From Amylostereum areolatum (lineage: Eukaryota; Basidiomycota; Agaricomycetes; Russulales; Stereaceae), in contig SAXG01000007.1 of NCBI GenBank assembly GCA_012932865.1, forward strand, positions 682,001 to 746,000: a stretch of 64,000 nt of DNA. The letters run 5' to 3'. A model generated the notes under the pieces. It saw only the letters and a list, made by a program, of their open reading frames with translations. It was not told the origin of the DNA and searched no databases. Positions within the stretch are counted from its first letter, which is position 1, and each line of letters opens with the position of its first letter. Made by a program: the position numbers and the translations under genes. Of this stretch, positions 14,101 to 24,399 are shown piece by piece.

Positions 14101-16372
14101 TCCCCCAAGAGTTTTCGAGGCCGAGCATTTTGAAGAGCATTGTGGTAGTTTTACTGGAAACTAGGTAGGCAGTCAAGAATAACAGCAGTCAAAAGGGGAC
14201 GAACCCGGTACCGCTGCGCCCAAGAACGTAGCAAGAATGGTCGTGCTCAATGATATCTCGCTCCTGAGGACTATTTATATGAAGTCAACTCTTAGTTTCG
14301 ATACAAAAAAGAATGACACCCGCGAGACTTGGAAGACGTGGGCAGTGTCTTGATCGGCGAGAATACCTGAAGTGACGGGCGAGGTGTGAGATATACAGAC
14401 CCCACCTAACAACGGTAGAGGCTCACTGCTCAACAAAGCCTGTGAAAGGATGTGGAACTTTTCCAAGCTAGATAAGAAACATACGTTCAAACCTGACTCG
14501 ACACCGAACATCAGAAAACGTACACCAAAAGTGTGTGAAGCTGTACAGGGAAGGCGTTCGTATTAGGTACATACGTGGATGAAACAAGCATGGCATACAT
14601 ACCTCTTCGAGGTCTTCTTTCCTAGTATCCGCTAATGGGACCAACTCTTCATTGTCTCCATGGTCCACATGAGGCCAGATACCTGACGGAACGGCATTGT
14701 CTCCTTTGCTGTATGCTTCGGTGCGGAATAGACACCTTCGTCGTCGTCAACCTCCGGTGCGAATAGGAGGACGTTGGCGTGGACAGACCTCCTTTGGTAC
14801 TCCTTGCCCTTGCGATACAGTTGATATCCCATGGAGTCCCATAGCCGGTTGTCGAGCTGGGCGTGTGTATATATTCCGAAGACGCGGATTACTGGGAGTT
14901 GTTTGTCAGAATTCGAGCTTCGAGTTAGTTGACGTCGTAAGCTCTAGCCACCTTGTCTTTCCACCTAACGAGTGCGCCCGCTCAATGTGAGATATGCTTG
15001 AACAATCGCGTGCCAAATGGCCCATACCTTACTGTCGAACTCAGAGATACAATCCACCTGATACTGCAGGCCGGTCAGTCGAGTCCGAGGGTGAATCAAA
15101 ATAAACCTACAACGAGCCTGGAATCGCGTGTCATCTTGGCTTCGAATATTGGGATAGGCGTCCCCGGCCCTGTGAGTCTCTTCTGATTATCACCGGAGAA
15201 ATGTCCTTTCGATAGCTCTCTGTATATATCACGTCAACGATGGTACAGACAACACCACCACCCAACGTACTTGATCTTTTTGATGTAGATACGGAACATG
15301 TTCCCGTCCTTCCTCTTTGCGTCGCGAAGATCTGCACTTGCACGTCCCGATATATAGATGTGCCAATCTCCAAACCCCTCGGCACTTTCGAAGTAAAGTG
15401 CGGCTTTCATGGGCTGGACATGGGGGAAAGCGGGTGGAATATTTTGCGTGGATACACTGTTGGCGTTCAATGGGGTGCTGCTTTCCGTTTGTACGTCGGA
15501 AAGCCTATCGGGACCATTGCGGGGAATGTATAGCGCTTTGAGAACAGGTGCCAAGACGGGTTCGATGAAAAGATCCAGCAATGTCTGAAGCAGGGTATTA
15601 GCAGAAAAAATGGGCCGTGGAAAAAGCAAGAACCTGGAGGATGATTCTATTGTCTCGAAGCACATTTTTGGCCGTTTCTTCTGCCTCTTCTCGCGTCTGT
15701 GGCACGTCTATACCCATGGTACGAAATATCGCTGTGTCGACAACCTTGCCTGTACGATTGGCCTTGCGGCTCTGCTTTCGTGCATGCTGAGTGCCCCGTT
15801 TAGAGGAGAACGGTGGGTCGTTTTCCCCGAAGGCTGGACTGAGAGGTGTCGCAGGGCTGGGGTTGATGAGGGGAAGCACTTCGAGAACAACGCCTGCATT
15901 CTGAACTGATTGGTGATATTGGGTGAAGCTGGGAAGAGACTTGTCGGGGTCGTGCGGAAGGAAGAAGGCCGAGGTGGATAGACGAGCGAGGAGACGCCAG
16001 GACAGAGATGTCGGTGTGAAGTCTTGTTGTGTCTTCGGAAAGTGATCCAGGACATGGCGGGATATTTGTCCATACGCGTTTGCCGAGATAACTGAAAATG
16101 ATTGAGTATGAGAGCTCTGCGTGCATTGACCACTCACTTGATAGCAGAAATTCGACAGAGTTAGGTTGACCAAGACAGACGTCGAGGACGGCGTCGACTC
16201 CAAGCAGTGCAAGTGCACTCTCGACCTCGCTCAACGATCGTTGAACGTCATCATCGTTCGTCAACAAATCAGGCTTCAGGAATTGCAGGTGCAATTCCTT
16301 CCGCACTCTCTCAGATGTCGAGTCTCCCCGAACGGCAATGCGTCGGGGTACAGGTCGCGTCGCTTTAGACAT
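8108..16372 (-). CDS. large UvrD/SF1 helicase, TRANK1-like (TPR and ankyrin repeat-containing protein 1 family)
   Basis: Very large superfamily 1 helicase-like protein with about 20 introns and more than 2,000 aa. The ATG is at 16372 (MSKATRPVPRRIAVRG) and the stop at 8108-8110. N-terminal third (16.4-14.3 kb): unrecognised, with one lysine-rich stretch. Helicase core (14.3-12.1 kb) in order: Walker A GRSGTGKTTT, split by an intron near 14.2 kb; Walker B YVDEVQD near 13.23 kb; GDTAQTI near 13.08 kb; ESKGLEFNDV near 12.45 kb; YVAVTRARKNLWIV near 12.15 kb. C-terminal half (12.0-8.1 kb): helical, Ala/Arg-rich segments consistent with TPR-like repeats (AVMARTLFDNKRYFQAMHSY; GEYGRAGHAYLAGRRF). All key ATPase residues are present, so it is probably active. 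The family is expanded in basidiomycetes; its function is unknown. Exon boundaries at several introns are approximate. Confidence 0.85.
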
Positions 16373-17245
16373 CGTTTCTCGACGGATGGGAAGGAAGTAA
16401 AGGGGGGTGAGGGAATCTCACTCTTAGCGGCTATCGACCTCTGGATAAGGTGGTCTAAGAAGCGTCTTTGGTCACCCACGAGACGTCTGGACCCGGTCTG
16501 GTGTATTAGGTTTGCGCGTGCACTGAGCTAGCCTGAGCTGCCCGCTCCACAGATAGCAAGCGTCGTCACAGTTTTGCTGAAAGAGGGAAGTATATTGTGC
16601 AGAGATGCGTAGAGTGATGTGTCGGAAAATAAGAGGAAGACTTCGAAAGAAAAAGACTGCCGAGGATACTTAGGAAAGGGAGGTGACCGCCGATGACATG
16701 CGCCAAACTTGCCCAAGTACATCCTTTAATACAAAGAGAGACGCGGTGGAGCGCTGCGTCACGTCACGACACAAACCGCGAGACAAGTGAGCTTTCTGAT
16801 TGGTTGTGGGACAACAGCCACGTCATCGTAACGCGACACGTGACAGGTCGCGTTGACAAATGCACGTGGCTGCTTGCGTCATCCTAGGCTTGCGCGTCGG
16901 CCGGGTCGCCGCGTCGCTCTTCGTCTTGACCTCCACCACGTACTTGGCCACCGTCATACCTTCCCACTCTCTATGGCACCTCTACGCACCGCCGTTAGCG
17001 TCAAAGTAGCCTCCATGGCACAGCCCTACTTATACCTTTTACTTTGTATATCAGAAAACAAATTCAAATCAATTTTCCTCCAAAGCAATGTTTGTGCAGC
17101 AACACGGACGTGTTTTGTCGCTTCGGTCACGATGACCGCGTCGCTCCCACCCCCCCTGATTGGATTTATTTATATATCTAGAGATTTTTCGGGAAATTTC
17201 CTCGGTGCTCGGATGAGGCGTGGTGGTCCCGAGCTCGAGTGATGT

Positions 17246-17272
17246 ACGACACGACACGACCCGACACGACAC
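17246..17272. repeat. short (acgac)-type satellite
   Basis: Imperfect tandem copies of a five-base acgac motif, with one interrupting ccgac. Seen directly in the sequence. Confidence 0.7.
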
Positions 17273-18230
17273 AGTACAGCACACCCTGTCATCTGCATCC
17301 AGTGCATCTCGGTGCATTCATCTGGATCATGTGCGCATTTTCTTTCTCTCTTGCGAGACGAACTGACATGTACTATTTGTGCAGAAGAATCTATGCGAGT
17401 TGGGGGTGACATTGGCTGGCCATTGGGATGGTGCACCGAGCAGGAACGCAGGTCCACTGATTCCGTCCAAGATGCAGCCCCCAGAAACAGTGCCCATTCA
17501 ACCTCCTCGCAAGCGAACGAGAACACGGCCGTCCAGGTATGACTGACCTTAACAAACTGATCAATGTCCTTGCTTACTATATTGTTGTCTACAGCTTTCC
17601 TCGGCTGACGCCATTGGCCACCGCCGGTCTTGAGTGCGAGCACAACGACATCCTCAGGATCCTGAAGGTCCGCAACAGCATTGTATTGTGTCGTCCACGT
17701 CCGAATCAACGACAGGCGACACGATAATGCAAGAACCCAACCAACCAGCAAGCCTCGAACGGAGCTTTCATAGATGGTACGTGCATACAGTATCAATCAA
17801 TGTGATAGTAAAGGCTTTACTGATCCTTTTGTTATCCATATCACAGGTGATATGTCCTCATCGACATTGCATATTCGCAGGCCTACTCGGCCCTCAGCGA
17901 CTTGCTTCCTACGCCCCCAAGGACTCCAGCTCTGAACCCTCAAGGAACAGAACAACCCACTCTGCTATCGAAATGGCAGATTGCCAAGAGAGCCCGACAC
18001 GAGCGAGAGCATTTGGGACCGTCACAAACCCCTCTAGGCATCCCGGCTACAGTTTTCCTACTATCGGACTGCGAGTTGAATCTTCTACACTTCATGCTTA
18101 GTACTTAGTTATGCTTATTTGTTGCTTATTTGAATACAATCACCACAGCCTTGCTACTTGAATGAGTGCAATGCATGGGTCTATGCTAGTATTAAATAAG
18201 CGCCGAACGTTGCCACCCTGTGCAGCCCCG

Positions 18231-18256
18231 CGCCACCTGCGCCACCTGCGCCACCT
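18231..18256. repeat. 9-nt tandem repeat, about 3 copies
   Basis: The unit cgccacctg occurs almost three times in direct tandem. It is intergenic and has no obvious function. Confidence 0.75.
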
Positions 18257-18480
18257 CACTTCCGACCTGTGACTCTGTGAGCCAACTGTGAGCCTTTCAG
18301 CACAATCGGGGGTCGTACAAGTCGACGCGTAGGCTAGTGTAATTCAGTACATAATAGTTCACTCAAACGTTTGCAGAAGCTTTGGCCTTCGGGTGCAATT
18401 CTGCTGCGAGAATCACACCCACCGGCATGATGACATTGCGACTCCGAGTATTATCATGGTGTACAGTGAAGGACCCGGGG

Positions 18481-20348
18481 TCACAGCCATGTAGCATGAA
18501 GTCCGCGACGAGGTGCCCAAAGTATGGTTGGATATCGAGCTGACACATGAAGGCGAACACGGGGCGAACATACATATATGTCGGATAGAATGCTGTCGTC
18601 GAGCTGACAGTGACGGTCATGCTCAGGCCCCGATGTGTGAATGAAGGATACCCATCTGTCGAAGGCATCATACCCAACTTTATCGCGCAGACGCTTCACA
18701 TCGTGAAGCGCATACGCCACCCTCCTCCCGCCCTCGTCCTCTCCCTTCGACATCAGCCGCGAATACAGCGCCTCGGCAACGACGGGTGCATCTCTGTGGC
18801 GAATCGACCACATCGTCGCGATGGCGCTCCGATACCCCGTCATGAGCATTCCGGCCGCGAGATGCACGGCCTCCTCCGTAAGCTCCTCGTCCCCTGTAGC
18901 GGTCTGGCAAGCAGACAGAACCGCGAGCTCTGTGCGCGAACGACTTTCATGATGTCCAGGAGCTCCGATTGACGATCGTGGAAGATGAACGCGCTCTTCG
19001 TGGGGTCCCCTACGCGTCGTTCGGCGTGGAAAGCAAGGTGGATCCAGCTGTGCTCCGCCATGGCCTCGAGCACGGAATCCTTCATGGCCTTCTCTCTGTC
19101 CAGGTACAGTAGTCCCAGGTCTCCGATATGCGTCTTGACGGCGGCAACCTCAGCTACGGTTCCAGGCAGGGGGTTTTGACCTGGGGCTGCGGGCTGCGAC
19201 AGGGCGAGAATGCTGGGAGCCGACGCGGGACGAAGGTGCTGTCCAACCGCGAGGAGAGCTGAAAGAGTGGGTTTGTACGACGAGACGACAAAGTCGAATG
19301 TCTTTGGTATTATTCGGGGGAGAGACCGCCGGCCTGGTGTGTCACGCCTACACGGATGGCGATGTCGACGTCGTCTGCCACGTTCCCAAACCACTCGAAT
19401 CGACGCATGAAGGAGAGGTTAATGCTGCCGAGATATGTGGCCTTATCCACGTGGCTCTGGGGAGTGAGATGGGCAGCCTGGCATCGCGCAACGATGGCAT
19501 TGTCGAGATCTGCCATGTCACCCGATCGCTCGAAGCGACGTAGGAGGGCACCTCCGAGGTTGGCGAGGAATCCTGGCTCTTCGGGGTGGCCTTCACGAGT
19601 GAGGTCGCCAGTCTGGCGCCGCAGACGGATCGCATTATCAATATCATCAATATCCTCCACGTCGCCCAATCGCTCGAATCGAGTCTGGAAGGAGTTTCCG
19701 GGACTGCTCAAGAATCTGGGCTTGTCAGGATGACCTTCTGAAGCAAGATCGATGGCGTGGCTCTGTACGTGGACGGCGCTGTCGACGTCCGTCATCAAAC
19801 CGAGTTTGCGAGGAGGTTCCGAGGATCGTGAGGAATCCGGGCTTATCGGTGTCGACGGCCTGGTGTTGCGCACGGACGGTGCTGTCAATATTTGCGATGT
19901 ATCCCAGTCGTTCAAACCGTCGCAGGAAGGGGTTTCCGAGGTTGGTGAGGAGCCGAGGGTTCTGGGGATCAACCTCGGGAGTGAGGCCGACGGCCTCTCG
20001 CTGTACACGTCGATGTCGATGTCAACATCCTTCAGGTCCCCAAAGCGCTCGAATCGGCGTAGAAAGGAGTGTCCAAGGATTGACGAGGAGTCCCTGCTTG
20101 TCGGGATGGCCCTCGGGAGTGCGATCGACGGCTCATTGGAAAGTAGTGTTCGCTGTTCTCGTGTCAACCGGGCTCCTCCAAGAGAAGACGCCGGCGCGGG
20201 ACAACAATCTACTAGGCTCGTCCGGCATGTGCTCCTTGAAGTACGCGAGCCTTGCCTCGGCGGTATCACATTGTTGGAGGTCACTCAGACTGGTCCAGGG
20301 TACTTGGGCGGGGCGAGCGCTTCGGCGAGACCTGTCCATCCAAAACAT
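18481..20348 (-). pseudogene. TPR-CHAT domain protein, decayed
   Basis: Remnant of a basidiomycete TPR-CHAT protein (CHAT: caspase-like protease fold, clan CD). The N-terminal part (20.35-19.4 kb) contains degenerate repeats of the type G-H-P-D-K-P...LG...RFERLGD, with copies in at least two reading frames. The C-terminal CHAT part contains WIHLAFHAERRVGDPTKSAF near 19.03 kb, where the catalytic His is kept but the usual C-H-G context is F-H-A. It also contains VLSACQTATGDEELTEEAVH near 18.90 kb, with the catalytic Cys, and then GMLMTGYRSAIATMWSI. The His-bearing and Cys-bearing parts lie in different frames, with a break near 18.95 kb and no room for an intron. Further breaks fall at about 19.8 and 20.0 kb. 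The ATG at 20348 (MFWMDRS) is a guess. Probably a pseudogene; sequence error is an alternative for single breaks but less likely for all. Confidence 0.75.
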
Positions 20349-21278
20349 AATGAGAAGCCTTGCGGATACCGAGACCGTGAACGCGGGGACGAGATGGGCG
20401 GAATGGCTTGGACAAAAAAGCGTTGGACTTGGCGCGGTGGGACGATCGCGTCGGTGGATATGACGGGGAACTGTGATGGCAAAGGACGTAGGAGCGCAAA
20501 GGCTGTGGGGACGCACTAATAGGACAGGGGGGGTCAGGGGAGCGGTTACGAAAGAACGGACGAAAGCACGCACCTCCGCCCCGCTTTTTATGCCTCCCGA
20601 GTCCCAGGTGTCTGGTGTCTTGGACTGCCCCAGCCCAGTCCAAACCGCCTATCGGAGTTCAGACCGACCGGTGGTCTTGGAACGCAGCGGAGGTGCCAGG
20701 AATGACTGGAACGGGTCGGAGGGGCAGCGAATGGGAACGTGTTACGTCGTTGAGGTCGGTTGAGACTCGAAGCTTGAGCAAACGCAGGGGTCGTTGATGT
20801 TCGGTGTACTTGGCCGGAGACCATGGTCGAAGCCTTGTGGAAGTTCAGGTGGTTTCATCAACTACATCGCGTGTGCAGGAGGGGGGAGGAGAGGAACCGT
20901 GGTTCAGGAGTAGTCTCCCGTCGCAGACCTTCCTAGAAGACAGTCGTTCTGGTATAAGTTCAGGAGCAGGCTCAGAGGTTGGTCAGCGGCGCGCGCACAC
21001 AGTAAACTCCCACGATCGCATTGTAGCCCACTGTCTGCTGCGCGCACCCCTGACGGAGTAAGTACCAGAGCAGACGACAGCACTGAACGAAAGCAGCTAC
21101 CGCCTCTGCCTCGTCACGCGTCACCGCGCAGACACTGCCCCCACCGCAAACGCACTCACGTTCGCACAAAGATGATCGTGAAGGCGGGTGTAATAACGGG
21201 GGTGTGCGTCTAAGCGTAAAGTACGACAAATTACTCAAAAAACAACGATGCATCTCCAAATCCTCTCTCCTCTCCCGC
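20349..21278. other. intergenic between CHAT relic and cupin 1
   Basis: About 930 bases. Open frames on both strands are short and show no family resemblance. A minus-strand ataaaaag box near 20583-20591 could be the old CHAT promoter. Nothing else is seen. Confidence 0.5.
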
Positions 21279-22290
21279 TCAATCCGAGCCCGCGCCCATC
21301 GACGGCGACGCCGACGCGGAGGTGGCCGTCTGCGTGGTGTTGGGGAAGGCGTTCCCGGTGACGCGAGGCTGCAGCTCGGCCGTGGGCTGGCCGTCGCGCG
21401 AGAGACCGCAGCGCGAGAGGCACTCGTCGAGGCCGTACGCGATGTTGTCCGGGATGGCGTCGTTCAGGCCTTGGATCTCGACGACGCCGAGGCCGCCGAG
21501 GGAGGCGCCGACGATGTCAGGGGGGAGCCCAAAGTCTGCACGACGACGAACACACCCGATCAGCACCACGCCTCGCGGAAAAAAAAAACGAACGAGAGGG
21601 AAGGGAGGAAGACGCACAGCGCTGGCCGATCGACTGCACGCCGGCGTTCTCGTTGTTGAACGCGGCGACGAACATCGCGTCCTCGCACGTCGGGTTGAAC
21701 TCGAAGTGGATCGCGCCCTGGGGGAAGACGGCGGCGGAGCCGGCGGGGATGTCGACCGTGCGGAACGCGGCGCCGTTCTCCTCGAGGAAGCCCGCCTGCA
21801 GCGTGGTGTTCACCGAGAAGTTGATCTCGGTTGCGCGCGGGTGGGTGTGGGGCGTGTTCAAACCGCAGGGGCCAAGGTAACCGATGGCTGGAGGGTGGTA
21901 TTAGGCGATGGGCGGAGGGGGAGGAAGATCGGAGCGCTCACTCATGGAAACACCCTGGCCGATGACGGCGGGGAAGTTGCCCGAGTTGCCCTCGACGGTG
22001 TGGCCGGCGGCGCCGGTGGTGACACCGACGTCGCCCGCTTGACGAGCGTTGAAGTCGAAGATCAGCTGCAGGACAGGAACGCGCTGGATCAGCGCAAAAT
22101 TAAAAGGACACGCGGAGACGGTACGTACGTCCTCATCGGAAAGGAGACGCAGACGGTCGACCTCCGTGGGGGCAAGACGGAGCTGGCCAACAAGATCGGC
22201 GATGTTGTCCGAGCGGGGAGCGATGGCAGCACCACGAACGGTGGTGGTGGCGATGGCGAAGAGGGAAGCGAAAGTCGTGAAGGAGAACAT
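21279..22290 (-). CDS. secreted germin-like cupin (paralog 1)
   Basis: Germin/spherulin-type single-cupin secreted protein. It starts at 22290 (MFSFTTF...) with a hydrophobic signal peptide of about 20 residues, then LVGQLRLAPTEVDRLRLLSD, a family signature shared by all three paralogs here. Cupin motif 1 is PHTHPRATEINF (metal ligands His, His, Glu) and motif 2 is GSAAVFPQGAIHFEFN (Pro, Gly, His, Asn). Then follow GLPPDIVGASLGG, a cysteine pair around ECLSRCG, and a short Ser/Thr/Ala tail ending SMGAGSD. Three or four short introns interrupt it. The family includes Mn-dependent oxalate oxidases and metal-binding storage proteins; the actual activity is unknown. A TATA box lies about 156-162 bases upstream of the start. 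Its tail is much shorter than in the two paralogs at 57.8 and 61.8 kb. Confidence 0.88.
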
Positions 22291-22445
22291 CGTGATTCGT
22301 GGGATTCGGGAAGGGGGGCTTGTCGTAAAAAACGCAAAGAAAGGGTAATAAGGATATAAAAAAGAGCTTGCACGAAAAGGCAGGCGAAAGAAAAGGAGAA
22401 GGAGAAAAGAAAATGAATGGGGAGACGAGGCGAGGGCGGGCAGGG

Positions 22446-22452
22446 TTTTATA
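22446..22452 (-). promoter_or_regulatory. TATA box of cupin 1
   Basis: TATAAAA on the minus strand, about 160 bases before the cupin start at 22290. The same spacing is seen before the cupin at 63291. Confidence 0.6.
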
Positions 22453-23283
22453 GCGCGGCGGGCAGGGGCTGCGCGTGCGCACTGGGGTCCGACAGCGCGG
22501 CTTTGCAAATTGGAGATCAGTGCTGATGGCGGTGACCCTGCAAGGCGTCGACTTGGCGTAGATTAGCCTCCGCAGAGAGCGAGGCAGAGCGCCGAGCGCC
22601 GTCCAGTCCATCAGCAAACGACATGGGTCGAGAATCAGGAAAGGTGGGCGGTGGCCAATCGCGAGGGCCTCGGGGCTGTGACCCAAGCTGGCCGATGCTG
22701 GGACGATGAATTGAACGAGGGCGCCCGACGACATCGTGTTGTCGGAGGAGTCGAGGACCGTCAGTCGAACGCCCATGGCAACCAATCGTGGTGCAGATCG
22801 CAGCTTTGCCAAGAAAGATGGCTGGGAACACGTAAAGCCTCTGTCGAGTCTTGGTCGAGTCCCTTCATGGTGCCGATGATGCGAGAGACTGGGAGACGTT
22901 TGAGCGCGATTTGCTTACACCGCTTGAACGCATGCCGCTCTGTCAGCGTGTCAACAGATAGTATTTGTTGCAGGAACTGAAGGTGAGACAGGAGGCTGGA
23001 GGTGAGACAGGAGCTTGAGGCGATCCTTAGCCACGGCGAAAGGTGCGGGAGGAGCAGAGCGGGAGTTGAGGAGATGGTTGGAAGGCCGTGGGCGCGGAGT
23101 GGATGGTCAACGAGAACGAGGACGACGCTGGACGACGGCGCCGGGCGTGACAAACGTAGCTCTCATCAAGCCCGAGCGCCACAACGTCCAACAACCCTGT
23201 CGATCCCGCCCGTCCGCCCTCCCCGACAGCCCTCGACCGGTCGCCTCGACATCCCCACCTTCCACACCAATTGTCCAAGCTGA

Positions 23284-23291
23284 TATAAATA
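23284..23291 (+). promoter_or_regulatory. TATA-like box upstream of the lipoyltransferase gene
   Basis: TATAAATA on the plus strand, about 325 bases before the ATG at 23617. This would imply a 5' UTR of roughly 290 bases. Functional assignment is inferred from position only. Confidence 0.35.
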
Positions 23292-23616
23292 CACCGCGAC
23301 CGCGAGGTCCTGAGCGTGCCAGCCGGAAGCAAAAAACTCAACCCTAGCGCATCGGGAGGCCAAGGCTTCCTTGGCCGTCGTACTGTAGGTCCATGTCGAC
23401 GCCTCTTCGTTGTACATTGTCTGCCATACCAAGTCGGCGGCCAAGAACCTCGTGCCTTTCGCCGCCGCCGGCCTCCAGGCGGGATTTCCACATCTGGACA
23501 GGGGCGGGATTACGTCAGCGCCGTCGCGGTCGCGCCGCGCGGGCGAGTCCTTCCTCCCGTCACCTGAGTCCTCAGGCCTCAGGCCTCAGACCACACTACG
23601 CCGACCCAATCATAGC

Positions 23617-24399
23617 ATGTCGCTCCCGCCGATCTTCTACCACTACTTCACGACCCCCCTCCCCTACGCGCGCACCCTCCACCTCCAAGAATCCATCCAC
23701 GCCCTCCAGCTCCTCCAACGCCGCACCGGCTCGCACCACGCCGACGTCCTCCTCCTCCTCCAGCACCGCCCCGTCTACACCGGCGGACGCCGCCAGACCG
23801 CCCTGGAGCTCGCGCACGAGCGCGCGCGCCTCGAAAAGCTCGGCGCGGACTTCGTCGCGACCCAGCGCGGCGGCCAGACGACGTACCACGGGCCCGGGCA
23901 GATCACGGGCTACCCGCTGCTCGACCTCGGCCGCGCCCAGCCCGCGACGAGCGTCCGCGACTACATCTGTCGACTCGAGAGGACGCTGCGGCTGCACCTG
24001 CGCGAGGCGCACGGCCTGGCGCACCACGCCTCGGCGCACACCGGCGTCTTCCTCGACGCGCGCACGAAGGTGGGCAGCATCGGGGTGCAGGTCCGCCACC
24101 GGCTGACGTCGCACGGGTTCGCGCTGAACGTCACGCGCGAGCCGCGCGCGTGGTTCGACGCCGTCGTCGCGTGCGGGCTGGACGGCGTGGGCGCGGGCTC
24201 GGTCGAGGGCGCGACGGGGAAGAGCGTCGGGGTGGAGGGGGAGGTGGGCGGGCTGGTGGAGCGGTTTGGGAGGACGATGGGGCGGGAGGTGCGGAGGCTT
24301 GAGGTCGGAAAGGCGGGCGAGCTGGGAGAGCTCATTGAGGAGATGGAAGAGGCGGCGGCGCAGGCGGGGCCGTGGCCGAGTGCGCCGGCGCGTGCGTAG
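23617..24399 (+). CDS. LIP2: lipoyl(octanoyl) transferase
   Basis: LipB-type octanoyltransferase, which moves octanoate from acyl-carrier protein to the lipoyl domains of mitochondrial 2-oxoacid dehydrogenases and the glycine cleavage H protein. A single exon of 260 aa. Family motifs: LLLLQHRPVYTGGRR, RGGQTTYHGPGQITGYPLLDL, KVGSIGVQVRH (the catalytic lysine equivalent is the K of KVGSIG) and SHGFALNV. The catalytic Cys normally found in the segment after the Asn-Val is represented by VACGLDG. The frame stays open upstream to about 23410 and is Arg/Ser-rich, but has no ATG before 23617, so I use MSLPPIFYH. No clear mitochondrial presequence follows that start, which is unusual for a mitochondrial enzyme; an unseen upstream exon could supply one. 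The last 60 residues are a Gly/Glu-rich extension. Confidence 0.93.
   Translation: MSLPPIFYHYFTTPLPYARTLHLQESIHALQLLQRRTGSHHADVLLLLQHRPVYTGGRRQTALELAHERARLEKLGADFVATQRGGQTTYHGPGQITGYPLLDLGRAQPATSVRDYICRLERTLRLHLREAHGLAHHASAHTGVFLDARTKVGSIGVQVRHRLTSHGFALNVTREPRAWFDAVVACGLDGVGAGSVEGATGKSVGVEGEVGGLVERFGRTMGREVRRLEVGKAGELGELIEEMEEAAAQAGPWPSAPARA

Larger units (their letters stand above)
16373..18480. other. intergenic, upstream of the TRANK1-like helicase
   Basis: About 2.1 kb. It contains a microsatellite-like (acgac)n stretch near 17246-17272 and a 9-nt repeat at 18231-18256. Coding-like scraps lie on the plus strand (for example 17902-18108, with a proline-rich start TPPRTPALNP), but I could not join them into one spliced frame with a proper start. 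I do not call a gene. Confidence 0.4.
22291..23616. other. divergent promoter region, cupin 1 / lipoyltransferase
   Basis: About 1.3 kb between divergently transcribed genes. It holds the cupin TATA box and, on the plus strand, a TATAAATA at 23284-23291. A minus-strand frame near 22.8-23.0 kb looks protein-like but has no recognisable domain. No gene called. Confidence 0.5.

Noticed and set aside
17170..17796. 208-codon open frame on the minus strand
   Set aside because: No domain, Cys/Arg-rich composition typical of antisense frames, no promoter or splice support.
23410..23616. In-frame N-terminal extension of the lipoyltransferase
   Set aside because: The frame is open but has no ATG before 23617; the apparent start is TTG.
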